Translations under genes and position numbers: made by a program
Source: Allacma fusca
Taxonomy: Eukaryota; Arthropoda; Collembola; Symphypleona; Sminthuridae
DNA length: 64,000 nt
Assembly: GCA_947179485.1 (NCBI GenBank)
Contig: OX359249.1
Span: forward strand, 45,459,415-45,523,414
Reading direction: 5' to 3'
Notes under the pieces: model-generated
Told to the model about the DNA's origin: nothing
Databases searched by the model: none
The model's input: the letters and a program-made list of their open reading frames with translations, nothing else
Part shown: positions 27,131 to 40,327 of the stretch, in pieces
How positions within the stretch are numbered: position 1 is the stretch's first letter
How the letters are laid out: each line of letters begins with the position of its first letter

Positions 27131-27243
27131 GCACAGTTACTACACAGCTCTATGCATTTGTCTCTGCATTAACTAGCCAAGTTAATTTATTCCATTGAAA
27201 ATTGAAAATCTAAAGTAAAATCAATACTTTCTCTCTGTTTTAG

Positions 27244-27348
27244 CTCGTTGGGGGAGAATTTGACATGGAGCTCAATTTTGTCATTCAAGATGCTCAAAAT
27301 ATTAAACACATGCTGGAGATGTTGGATCATTGCCCACCTCATTTACAA
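27244..27348 (+). CDS. Nbea: Nbea exon 1 of this window: [12 protein letters not shown] segment
   Basis: The acceptor is a polypyrimidine run ending ttttag and the donor is gtaagt. The 105 nt give 35 codons in phase 0 at both ends. The peptide starts [18 protein letters not shown] and ends with LDHCPPHLQ, a signature found in both vertebrate and insect neurobeachins just after the extreme N-terminus. In family proteins the preceding residues form a conserved helix (MKFA...GEVSNRD...), so at least one coding exon lies upstream. A long (GT)n tract ends 113 nt before this exon. Confidence 0.97.
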
Positions 27349-28049
27349 GTAAGTTGTTGATTCTCTTTTTTATCAAGTATATTATATCTCATATAGATAA
27401 TTACATTTGAGTGTATCTGAACTTGGGATGATTTTCCTCCCTATAATTTCTTTAATTTTAAACTTACAAGCATGTGAAATCAAACTGGCTAACATATAAA
27501 ATTACAGGGAATATATTGTGAAATTAATACTTGTCAGGTCATGGATCTCGTCGTTTTCTGTTTATAGAATTCTTATAAAAAAAAATGTAGTAGATATGGG
27601 TGAAGGATGGTGGTTTTGTGAGGACAATAATGAAAGGTTAGGATTATTGTGGATAAAAACCGGAGCGTACCTAAGTTGAAGGGAGGCTTTAAAGTTGGCG
27701 AATGGGACCGCTTGAGGAATAATAATGATAATTGTATTTGTGACCAAACGTGATAGATGATTTCTTCCTCCTGACTTGTACTTTGTATAGAAACTCAACT
27801 AGTGTGAAAAGTATTATTCGTCATTGAGAGAAAGTTGAAAGTGAAAGCATGTATGGACATATTGTCAAGAAGGTGGTGAATGGATGAGAAGGTTTGAAAG
27901 TCGAAAGTTTACTTGAGCCAAGTGAATGAAGACAAGTATGAAATGAGGAGTGGAGTGAGAGAGAAGTGGAATGCATTTACCATAAAACGAAAAGATTAGG
28001 TTGAAGGGAGCGGATAGTAGAGAGAGAGAGAGAGAGAGAGAGAAAGGGA

Positions 28050-28083
<34 letters not shown>

Positions 28084-29496
28084 AAGAGAGAGCGTGAGTT
28101 AAAGGCAAGTGAGAGAAAATGTAGGATATGAGGAGAGAAAGAGAGGAAATTGAAGTGAAGTTAAGACTTAGTCAACCACTGGAACGGTTAAAAAAACCAA
28201 GTGTGAGGTGAATTTGACATGGGCATAGGAATGGAAATTTCAGGGACGGAGATCGGAATGGGGAAAGACAGAGATATGGAGAGGCTATAGTTGAGCCTGG
28301 CTGATGTTGATCGTCTGGTCAGGTCACTCTAAGCGGATGTTCGAGCAAATGTTCGGAGCTTGTTTGTATGTAGGGCAAGTGCCTCCTCCGTCCTTTCATG
28401 TGATCCTCCTACTCTCGTACGGCCGTAGAGTCAGACAGTAGTTTCATCCTTGTATGTAACGTAGGTGTATATTACAAGTGTAGTTACACTCCTGCACCAA
28501 TAATAAAAAGACTATCCTGTCCCTTGTTGGCTTTCCATACTAGGTACGTAATTACGAGTCGGAGTCCAGGGGATGTATGTACATATAATTATATGTACCC
28601 TTACTTTTACAGTATTGTATGCACTTGGGAAGATTCTCAAAAATTTAGTTTATATATAGATACATACGGACATATGTATGTATGTAGGTATGGGATTTGA
28701 CTGTATGAATCCACATGGAACCCCTGCTACGCTCTACGAATCATGCATACTATGTATGTATATCTATACATAGATACAGGAATATAGATATATGAACTAT
28801 CCCGAGTGAATGTCCAATGCGTCAACTTTTTTCCCTGCGACATACCTACCCCCGAACTTGAAACCATATGGGAAGTCTCTATCCCCCTTTTCTTATGAAA
28901 GTTCTTTTTATTTTACTCAAGATTAAGAGAAGAGTCTCTGAATGTGAGAGTCTCCGGAGTTATTGGAGAAAGTTCCTGCCTTGGATTTTCCAATAGAATT
29001 TTACGTGTTTATTCCGAAGAAGAATCAAGTTTTGTTGAGATGCTCAGTTTTTTGAGATGGCATCCTGAGTACTTGGGACTGTTACAAATATGATGTAGAC
29101 AGAGAGATGGTCGTGAGACGAAAGGACGTGATATTTCCTTAAAATGTTGACTCACCAACACTTACTTATGGAGAGAAAAATCCTGTCGTCTCTATGGGTT
29201 TAGAGCCGGAGCAAGCTCCCCGTTGTTGATGTTGTTGTCGTCGGGAGGGAAAATAAACGGTAGCTAAGAGGAAATGGATGATCCAGATGATAAGATGATT
29301 CATTTCGGCTGGATTCGCCTGCCAGTCTAGCGTCTCTCAAGTATTGCTCTCGGAATTATTTCTCCGATTACTTAGAAGGATCTCATCCTACGTCACACTC
29401 ACATTTATTAAACAGACCGTGGCAAGAATTTTTAGTTGGTATTATTAGTCTCCACCAACCCTGTCCCAGATCACTGGTTACTCTGGTGGTTATCTG

Positions 29497-29549
<53 letters not shown>

Positions 29550-31350
29550 CCATGTAATCCAGATGAAATAGTGTATATCATATGTGGAACATTTGTATAC
29601 ATCAAATATAATTACATATACTCACCTCAGCTTGACTCTGGAGGGACTCAATGGAATCCTTACAAGAAATGAACTTCTCGGAGGTATGTATCTATGTATG
29701 TAGATACATATACGGAAATATTGCAATTAATGAAGGGTCCAATCGTCCGACGTTTATCTTGAGGACTCAATTGTGGTTATTTTTTGTTGTTGTGAGATAA
29801 TAATTGTTTTATGGATTTCATGCAATTACTTCTGTACTCTGCTGGTGGTTTTTGAAGCTCAGGAGAATTCCTATTGCTCCTAATTGCAATGGCACTTCTC
29901 TTCTCATGCGTTTCCCCACATTTTTCCTACTACAATATATATCTCCTCCCAGTCACAATTCGCTAAACCCCGCTAGAAAGGTACAGAAAGGGAATTAAAG
30001 GTTAATGCATCCCAGGAAAAGGTAGTCTTCCCAGAAACTTTAATAACGACTCGCTACATTTTTCATATGGGTGGATATAATTGTATATATCTATATGTAT
30101 GTATGTGGTGGCTTGATGGGAAAATTCGGGAAAGTTGTTAAAATCTCTTCGTGAGTAATATCTTTTGTATAACTAAAACGTGTGTTTTTACGACTACTAC
30201 TAAACTTTAAACATGTAGTTATTCAAGGATTGAATTGACTCCCTTGAATCACGACTAACGACCCTGAATGGTTATTGCCGTGGCTTGGTTTCCACTCTCG
30301 TTCTTCAACCCGTATCCAGGCGTACATTATATATCTATATCTATCTATATTATATGTACATACATCCACAGGTAGGATTTATAGATAGTGCTATGTACCT
30401 ATGTGTATCCGTCCACATACATTATGTTTGTATGGGCGTCGCAGACGCATTGAAAAGAATTCTTTTTTTTTAAGAGAATCTTTGGAAATTCTTTGGAGGA
30501 GCTGGAATGAAATTGACATTCAGAGAGAGTGAGGTAGTCTGGGAAGTCAAAGCTAGAATGTCCTCCCTGTCTGGCAGACTCCTATATTTAATTATCTTGT
30601 TTCTTCATGAGGAAGACTGCTCCTCGATAAAGTGAGTGTGAAATAAGTTGGTAGGGTAGTATTAACATGTTTAGTTGCTCAATTAGGACTGAGCCATAGG
30701 AAATACAAATTAGTTCCTTTTTTTTTTGTAGACATTATCTTCCCATCTGTTGGAGTTTTTGCAGTTTATTGTCTTTTTTTTTGTCTTGTCTTCCCTTTGT
30801 CAGTCCATGGTGTTTTTTTTATAGAGGCCATGCATGACGTTATATTTCTATGTGAACTCCCAGTATCTACATATACTCAAATAATATGTAGGTTTTGATG
30901 GAAGTATAGATAGATATAGATACATATATATCTATATTTGGATATGAATGGAATGAGGAGATATAAGACTTTTTGCAAATATGTAATTAGCTGAGACTCC
31001 AGCTACTAGCCAGACTTGTTTACGCAATAGATTCACTCATTCAAGTGGCCGTAATCATTCTAATGTAGTGCATGCTTGGCTGAAAGAAAAGTGGTAATGA
31101 TGAAGAAAATGGTCATGTATGTATGGCTGGGTCTCATGATGATTATTTTCCCCGTCCTACTGTACGGACAGATGCTCATGTCGACTAGAATCAGGGGAGC
31201 GAGCTGAAATGGAAAATATTTATCTTACTTTCTCTTTTCCGGCAACTTGTAATAAATGACTTATTTTCCGTACGGAAAGCTCGAAAGTACGTTCAATGTA
31301 GTGTTTACGATTGCTTTACTTTCTCCATTTGCGCATATTATTTTCCTCTG

Positions 31351-31420
<70 letters not shown>

Positions 31421-33756
31421 TCCATTATCGAGTGAAAGCCGTTCTTATGGTGAAAGCCACGTTGGAAAAAAATTGCAAAGCAACATTGACAAGTGTATTA
31501 AGAGCAAAAAATTTTTGCGATGAATTGACGTGTGCTTCACATGTATATAAGTGTATTTATATGTACGTGAGAGCAACATGGGAAAAGTTGGTTTAAGTAG
31601 GTTCATTGACGAAGTCGTGTGTTCGTGATGTTTAAATCTCCGGAGAATATCTTGGAATCCACATTTCATCTCAATCGAGGAGGAAAAATTTCTGATAAAT
31701 TCCGAATCCATGGCTTGACACTTGTGATTTGATCGACCTGAACAAGTGACACACAGAATAGAAGTCGACTTCTTGGAAATCCTCACCTTTTCTCACTATA
31801 CTTCTTTCTGTCTCTTTTCCTTCCTCCATCTCTTACTCTCACTCTCTCTTTCTCGCTCTTCTCTCTTTCCTCTCTCTCTCTCTCTCTTTCTCGCTCTCCC
31901 TCTCTTCTTGTAAATTCGATTCAGATACACAGGGAGTCTTGAGTCCATGTAGTTTTTCTTTCACTTCCTTGCTCAGCAGTATGTCTTTGGGAAAATGGAG
32001 AGACGGAAGTGGAGGTCTTTCTTTCTCACTCTCTTTCCACCTTTTTTCTTTCTTTCGTTCCTATAAGTTTTTTTTTGTGTCATGTCCTGATACTTGCTAA
32101 GAATAATTTTTCCCGCCTCTCTTCCCAAACCCTCCTATCACACTTTCTCCCTTAAAGTCCGGTTTGGTATTTTAGTTGAATTTCCGCAGTCATCATTGCC
32201 CCGCTACCTTCAATTTCCTCTATAAATCAGGATTCTTTCCGTAGGTGAATCCATATCTACATAATATATCTATGTATACATGATTCCCCGTTCCTACATA
32301 TGATCTGTGTATATATAGTTATATATATATAATTATATATATTCTATACATAGGGAGAGAGAAAGAAATAATTTATTTCACTGATATCTCAACGGTATTT
32401 ATATGATTGTGTGCGTATTTATAATCCCGTATCAATACGTCATTACATATGTGATTACTTACAAGCTCTAACATAGTAGCTTTCCCTTGGTTTCCAAAAG
32501 TGCAAACTGTTTTACGTAACTTGCAATTAGTGCTACCAAACGGAGTTTGTACCATTGGAATTCATAATATGGAAAAACCTTGAATTTTAGAGCCATATGG
32601 AGTTGTTCATTGTTTCACGGACTTTGTTCTAATATTCATGTATTTCAATTTCTTTCAAGAAGGGATTACTTTCTAAAAAGCAAGTACTGAAAATAGTGAA
32701 ATGAGAGCACTTGTAAGTCTTTTGTATCCCTGCAAATAATTTCAAAAAGAGCAGAAAGAGTAGAAATGAGAAAGAGGAGATAGAGGAGAGCAGTGAGCAG
32801 TGAGAAAGTATGTTGGGAGTATGGGAAGAATACAAAAAAAAATAGCATCTGAAATCGATATACTGCTGGAGAAAATTAATTTTTTTCATCACCATCATTA
32901 TCCCATGCCTTTAAAGAACTGCTTAGTGGATGAAAGTCAGCCATAACTTGTACTTTAGTAAATGACGGACAATTTTTTGGGTTTTTGAGTGCCTGGTTTT
33001 CTCATGGTAGAGTAAGCAGACCCTGTACCATAAGAATGTAGAAGTCAGCCATGTATGCATGTAAACATTGAGCCCATTGGAGTTTAACCTATTGTGCTGG
33101 TGTTGGTTTCTTCCTGAGTGAGATTTGAATGTATATTCATGTGTGTATATTTGAGTGCACAAATATAAAGTTGAGGATTTTGTTGTGAGGAATTCTGCCT
33201 CCCAGTCTCATGCTCGAGGTAAAGATTTATATTCCATAAGCTAAGTATTTTATGTATGGACATAGAAGGGGGGGGTCTTGTATGTACATATATATATATA
33301 TGTGCGTATATACATATGTATTTATATCTACGAATGGGTGTTGTGTGTGTGTGTGTGTGTTTTTGTGAACGAATGTGGTAACAGGTTGTAGTTATAGTTG
33401 AGTAAAAAGGATTCTAAAAATAGGATACTGTTGTTGTGGAAATAAAATAAGCGTAACACGAACCTCGTTACAGAAGATATTGGGGTAGTGGATACAGATT
33501 GCTTCTTAAATTATCTATTCAAGTTATTGATTTAAGAAACATGTTTAGAGCCGCGATTCCAATTTTCCTGCCAACCACCAGTGTAGAGAGTTAGGACTGA
33601 TGGGCATAGAATTTTCGATTTTTATACCATCATCTGGGGACGTAGCCTCCAAGAATGTAAGTATAAGTTTAACTTGTGCATTCCCTTGATCCTCGTAATC
33701 ACTATCGAACGAGAGACGTAGACTTCATAAATATCCAGAGTTTCATTTTCCTAACT

Positions 33757-33809
<53 letters not shown>

Positions 33810-36397
33810 GCCTTTCTCCAATTTGCCAAGTTTGTTGTAGAAAAAGGAATATGTGGACTAATAAGTACAAAAGTACATACACTTTATAGAGTCTTTAATA
33901 AAAATGTAACCACGTAGTCCATTTTTCTTGGGGTATTTCAAGAGAAAATTGCTGAGTTGAGTTGATAAGGTATAATGGCTAGTAAAAAAAATTATCTCAG
34001 TGAAATGAACGGTATGAAAAGACTTGGAGAAACAGCAATGGGAAAATTATATGATTACTTTTGGCTCAGCAATTTCATTTGACTTGTTGATGCGTGCACA
34101 CACTCCTTTTAAAGTCAGAATTACATTTGTGAGTATCAATTGTAGTGTATGTTTTATATATAGATACATAATTATATACATACATACATGCCTAGGCAAT
34201 CAATTCTGAGAGTTCCAGTTGCGCATACAGTAGTATTGGTCGAGCTGGGTTTGGTGGAGGTTCCTTCCTGTCCTAATTGCCCCAATCATACAAATTTGTC
34301 GTTCCTCTGTTTCCTTGCGTCTCAGCTGTCTACAGTGATAATGTACTAGTACTAAAAGTATAGATGGATACTAAATACGTACATCAAATTAATATGCAGT
34401 CGTAATTACTACTATTGATTCTAAATTAAAGGCATTGAGTTGTACAGATATAACAACTCTTTAAGAATATAAACATTGGGGCGTCTTGAGATAACTGTAT
34501 TAAAATGTCATATAACTCCTATTTTGAATTTAAACAATAGATTTACCACAGACAGATGCGTGAATTACGACCGTATCTTCTTTGCTTTGATGTGAATTTA
34601 ACAGGACGACGCACATATTTGTATTTTAAATCCGTTCGATGCATCACAAATACAAGTGTTGTCCTTGCTACAGTAGAAGGAGTTAGAGAGATGGAGATAA
34701 AGAGAGGGAGAAATTATAGCAGCACTTGTGTGCTGTCTTGAGTCTATGTATATCTATCCATGGACATAGTAAGCTTGTGTTACCATAATGTTGAAACAAA
34801 TAATTGGACTGGAAATCCTTTTGAAAGAAATAATTGGCTTCAGTGGTTTCAAAGAACTGTCTACTCAACTTATTCACTACATACTACTTGATCCTTTGTC
34901 AATGATGTGGTGCGCACTTCTCCTCTCAGGTGAAGATGCATATATGTGTCTACTGTTAAGAGACAATCTAGTCTGGCCAGATACTTTATTTTTAGTAATT
35001 CTGACCTGGTACCTTTACAAGTTTTTTTTTTCAAGTCTATATCTATCTGTAGAATGTAATAAATTATATTTGTCCTTTTTGGGCATCTATTTTGAGCATG
35101 TTCGTCCTCCCTGACTGTGTCACCACAATCCTATTAAAGAAGTCGGAAGTTTTAGGTCGGTCCTGCTTTTCAGTTTTTGTGGTAAACTTGTAACAAACCC
35201 AAGTGGTTTTTTAGACCCTCTAAATTCATGTGCCTCTTCACGGACAAAATGTTCATCGTGTATCAAGAGCCCTTTCTTTTCATAAGGATATTAGTCGGGA
35301 GAGATAGAGAGTCGGGCCGATTCTGCCCTCCACAGTATGTGACTACAGGCTTCTATTGGTAATACTTAGGTCGAATCGTATGTATGCTTGTATGTATGTA
35401 TGCACTTGTGTCGAACTTGTTACCATGATGATCTGATTCTCGCATTTTGGATGAGACCCCAAGGGAACAAACACGCTAAAGTCAAACATGGCACAATAAA
35501 AAGACGGAGAGAAGCAATCGTGGATGCACATGTATGCATTCATTTATATGGATTTGTGTATGTGTGTGTGTGTGTGTGTGTTTGTGTGTGTCTGTGTGTG
35601 TGTGTGCTACACATATAAAATCCTTTGTTCAACAGACATCCTGCAACATCATTTGTATCTGTATGTGTGTATCTCATTCTTTGCAGTTTCCTGGATTTCT
35701 TCCGCAAAGTTTGGTTTCTGCACGAAATTTCTATTTTGCTAGGGATACAATACAATGCTGGTGCACGTTGTTCTGAATATGTATGTGTGTGGATTTTTAG
35801 CACTATATTCGCTGGGATCGCTGGCCACTCCGAGTACGGTGTGGTGTTGGGGGGCTCTCTACATTTTTATATTATGTACATTCCAAGTGTATTGTTTTTT
35901 TTATTAGGGTTGCTATTATTGTGCATTTGTGTAATGTAGGATTTTATTTGTATGAGAAAGGAGCCGAGACTCAAGCTGGATAAGTTATCTCCCTCATTGG
36001 CATCCCGGCGTAATAATAACTGCTGTAAATGATTCAGCATTGCAGGAGTCAATTGCGTAGACGTAGTTATCTTGTCTAGATATGTTCTTGTTTCAGTAAC
36101 CATGGGTTTGGGTGTATCTGTATGTATATCCCTCATGTACATAATTACAGAGGGGATTCGTGGTCCGCAAAAGAAGGCAGTGGAATCTGATATAGAGATT
36201 TGTGTGCTGATTTATTTCATTAAAGCTATGCCCACTGAGCAGGGGCATTAGAGTAAGCCGGAGATAGTATGAAAGAATTATGGCCTGGGCTCCACTGGAT
36301 TATGGAAAGAGTAAATTATAAATTCAGACGACATTCTCATCCTCGTTCTTCGCAACTCAGTGGCTCATTGATATGGCGTCAGAGACCCGGGCTGATG

Positions 36398-36432
<35 letters not shown>

Positions 36433-38219
36433 TCTCCCCACAGTACTCGTGTAGTCTTCCTCGAGTCATTCATTCAACTGTATTCAAATTGTGTACATAC
36501 CTATAGATATACAAATGTTTATTATGCAAATTACTGATTCATGCAATGATGCTAAACAGCACGAATTAGTGGAGTATCTGTACAAGGCACGTTTGACATC
36601 ATGGTTAGACTTGACCTTAATTAATCTCAAGTCAGCAACAATAAGTTTATGCTAATGACCTGATTAATATTTCATGACTATATTTTTAATGTGATTCCAG
36701 GCAGAAATATGGAGTGTCTTCATTGCCATTTTACGGAAGAGTGTGAGAAACCTCCAGGCGTGTACAGATGTGGGTCTTATTGAGCATATCCTTCATCGGC
36801 TTCCTCATGCCGAGCCAATTGTTGCAGGTAAATTTCAATTTTATTGAGTCCTTAGTTATAATAAGCTAATCAGTCGCGTATATTACTATTATTTCTATAA
36901 AACAGTAACTCTATACATTGCCTTTTCAATCTAGTCCATCAAAAGAATTTTACGGTTTTTTATTCCAATATATATTATGTATTTATAATTATGTATCTAA
37001 TTATGTAAAAAATGTGTGTCTACAGTATTGTGTAATTTGTGTGATATAATAATGAAAGCTAATATTGATATTCACAGTGTCATCCATAAATGTAGCCTTG
37101 ATATTTCTAAATGGATTTTTTTCTGAGAAAGATGTAAATCAGAGGGAGAGTGGATCTATATGACATTGAAAAATATAATGTGGATAGAGTGATCCGAAAT
37201 AAACGCACAGTACCTTGAGTATTCACTCAGGCTCAAGCATGTAAAAATTGAATGTGACAGCTTCAGGTCCAATCTGCCCGGTTGATGAAACATAACGAAT
37301 GCGTTTGCTATTCATTGTAAGATCAATCGAAGATGCTTACAGGAGAGCAGTAGGTACTCTAAGTGAATATTTTATAAAAGCTGGCTACACATATATACAC
37401 ATATAGATACATACATACCAGCTCCTCCGACAGAGATGTATGGATCTGCAGTGTAATATACTATCTCTATATTAATTGGACTAGTTTGTAGCAGAGGATA
37501 CATATGTACATAGGTAGAGTCAGAGCCATACGCTGGAGTAAAAGTTAAGAGCCTCACACTCACTCAGTGAGTCCTCAGTCTTTCATGGCCCTGATCCTTC
37601 TCCACTCATTTACTTACGAGAGGAAGAGAAAGAGGATGTGAAAGAGAAAGAAAATGAGCTGGAGGAAGTGTGGGATTCAAGGCTTCCTTGGTCTCTGTTC
37701 CTGAGTGAGTCTATTTTTATATATCTTTTTTTTCGGAGAGTAAAGCAAGGAAGTGTTTTGAGACAACAACAGAGCAGTTTTACAAGTATGTATGTGGAGA
37801 GAGAGAGAGAGAGAGAGAGAGGAAAGTTAGAATTGAGCTCAGAACCATTTTCACTCCTTCTCCTCCTCCTCCTCCTCCTCCTCCCTTGTAGTTCACTGGA
37901 GGAATTAAATAGAGCGAGACGAGGGAAGTTGTTTTGAATGAAAACATTTGTGTGGTAATGATTGACACGATTTTGGACATTTGTTCCCCTTTTAATGGCA
38001 TCTGTTTTCAATCTCCAGTTGTTCTTCGATGAGGGACGGGAGCACAGCCGCTTCTTGTGTCATTCATGACTGGGTTAAACAATTCGTCTTACCGTACTAA
38101 ATAATTCATCTGCTTAGTGTTCTCGGGATTTGTGGCCCTGAAATACTCCCTTGGTTATACTCTATACTTTTGTACACCCGCGTGTGATAGATGAATTATG
38201 AACCACCGCACTTGTCAGC

Positions 38220-38260
<41 letters not shown>

Positions 38261-40273
38261 TGTGTGTGTGCTGGTAGAGGAATCATGGAACCACATAAAT
38301 GTCAGTTCCGAGCTACATAATTAGATATACATATGTATGCGTGTAGATATGAGTGAAGTATCTATACTCGGAATTCGTCTATGTTACGATGATGGATTAG
38401 CCCGCAGTTGTTCTTTCAAAATCTTCATCTTTAATTGAAAGCACTTGCACAAAAGATATAAAAACATGTACACAACTCCATAACATTAAATCTTCAATGA
38501 CTTTCACCACTCTCTCCGTCTCTGTCCGTCAGAGGTGTTTTTTCCTCTGTCAAGGTTCAGCCTAATGACATGTAATTTTCACTCTAGGATGTCTAGCTAA
38601 CCTTTCATAGTTTTCTAGTCCAAGGATATAATTTAATAAAAATAATTTCAGTACTCCTTTTGTGGCAAAAAAAAACGAATGGAGGCAATATTAGAGCAAC
38701 TGAATTCAACAGTTGAATTTTGTATTTCGACTCGATATGCTATTAGTAGATATGTATCTAGTGAAAACCTTTGAAAATGTTTCTTCATTGTAAGTTACAA
38801 TTTGTAACGTGCATACGTTTAAGTGGGAATCTATATGGTTGACTACCAAATTTGTTTTTTTTTTCGCGTACTTTTTTTTCCTAGTAGAAAGGAGGGAGAA
38901 GTGTAGGAAGAGCAATCCTTTGAATTTCCATGGCTACTTCCTTTAAACATCCTCCTCAGTTGGATGAGAATTCAATGGAGTGTGTACGAGAGGGACTCTG
39001 AATAGATTCAGAGCATCAAAGCAGATAATCCATCTAGTGAGTTACACTCGGGGAAGGAGAAAATAAATTAAATAATAGTTGTCACGCTACAATTTATGGT
39101 AAATGGCACCGTCCATTAAATATATGTCTGTGAAGATTTTGGCGCATTAAGCTAAACCAATGTATCAACTTTTAAGGTTCTTAAATGTAGGAGTCTTATG
39201 TGGGACTCTTGTTAGGAGCACTGGGTGTTGCTGCATATATGTATAATTATATAGGCATAGATACCAGTACATGAGTACAGGTATATCTAGAATCTTCATG
39301 GAATCATGTGCATAACTTTCTCCACATGATACACTGGAACGATATGCTTGAAATATCATAGAATTTTTATCTGACGGTAGAATTACATGCTTTTTCTAAG
39401 GTTCGCATGTTATTGTCCCACTCTACAGCTCTCTGACTCTTATGCTATGAAGTAGCTGGAAGTTGAAGATTTAGTCATATATTAGGTAGAGTATCTCATC
39501 CACTTTTACTTTTATTGTTGAAACTTTTCCAAGGACGCTCCTGGGTGACCATGCATAGTTAGGATGTTAGGGAATAAAGACATGAGTGTGGGGGGCGGGG
39601 GGTGACTGTCGTGTACTTTTGTATTTACTTATTCAGTCCTGTTTTTTTTATGTAACTACATATACTCTGTTCTGCTCCACTCACGACTTTTTCCTTGGTT
39701 TATTTAGTTTTCTTCCATTGCTAGAGATAGATATAGATATTGTAAAAAAGTGAACTAGTTTTGACGGGCTTGCTCTATTCTTCTTTCCTCATGTATCTAT
39801 CTATAGATATTTTGTTGACGCTGTTTATTTTTCCCCCCGTTTTTGTCTCCCTTTTTTTCATCTTCCCTTCTGAGAAAGTGTCTGAGCCAAAATATAATTG
39901 CAGGTTTTGTTCGTCTAAGTTGGTCCCCCTCCGTGGATGTGTATCAGTATACATGGAGAGAGTAAACATTTTTGGATAAAAACATCAAGGGCGAGCAGAG
40001 TGGTGGGGAAATTTGGGATGCTTTCTTTTACGTATGCATTCATTCCATGTAGGTTTTTTTTTCAACATTGTTTTGTCTCCAGAGTTTATCTTTTACGTGC
40101 AGTTATCCGGGGTTTTAGCACTGTTTCTCAAGTTAGAACACATGTCATGGAGGAAATTTAATGCTGGGGAAAGTTTGGATGTGCCCGGCCCAGGGACAAC
40201 CTCTTGCTCTCTTAGCTATGGCTCTCGCGTACCGCTGTGATAATGGTCTAAAAGGATCTTAGACTTGGGAGCT

Positions 40274-40327
<54 letters not shown>

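Larger units (their letters stand above)
12945..27243. other. Region upstream of Nbea exon 1, probably long intron
   Basis: About 14 kb with no recognisable exon. It contains CA/GTAT repeats at 15051-15098, CT tracts at 16136-16174, 18031-18065 and 22723-22798, GA tracts near 17226-17250, 21886-21907 and 26278-26305, GTAT tracts at 21987-22012 and 23134-23160, CA at 25291-25324, a GAC/GAT run at 21655-21684, a G-run cluster at 19604-19637 and a hairpin at 20919-20948. A 140-codon frame at 25548-25970 includes repeat-encoded His/Thr and is not credible. Confidence 0.75.
27349..36700 (+). other. Nbea intron 1 (9352 nt) with long GA and CT tracts
   Basis: The intron runs from gtaagt to ttccag. 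It has a purine-rich stretch around 27830-28200 with a GA-tract core, and pyrimidine tracts at 29496-29547, 31353-31419, 31797-31911, 33763-33804 and 36400-36437. A UG-rich tract lies at 35555-35607, an ATATAGATA/TATCTATAT hairpin at 30914-30937, and an AT palindrome at 33286-33303. Open frames of up to about 113 codons occur on both strands but resemble nothing and often overlap repeats. No nested gene, tRNA or transposase was recognised. Confidence 0.85.

Noticed and set aside
31445-31786. 113-codon minus-strand open frame in intron 1
   Set aside because: No domain, no supporting splice or promoter signals; probably chance.
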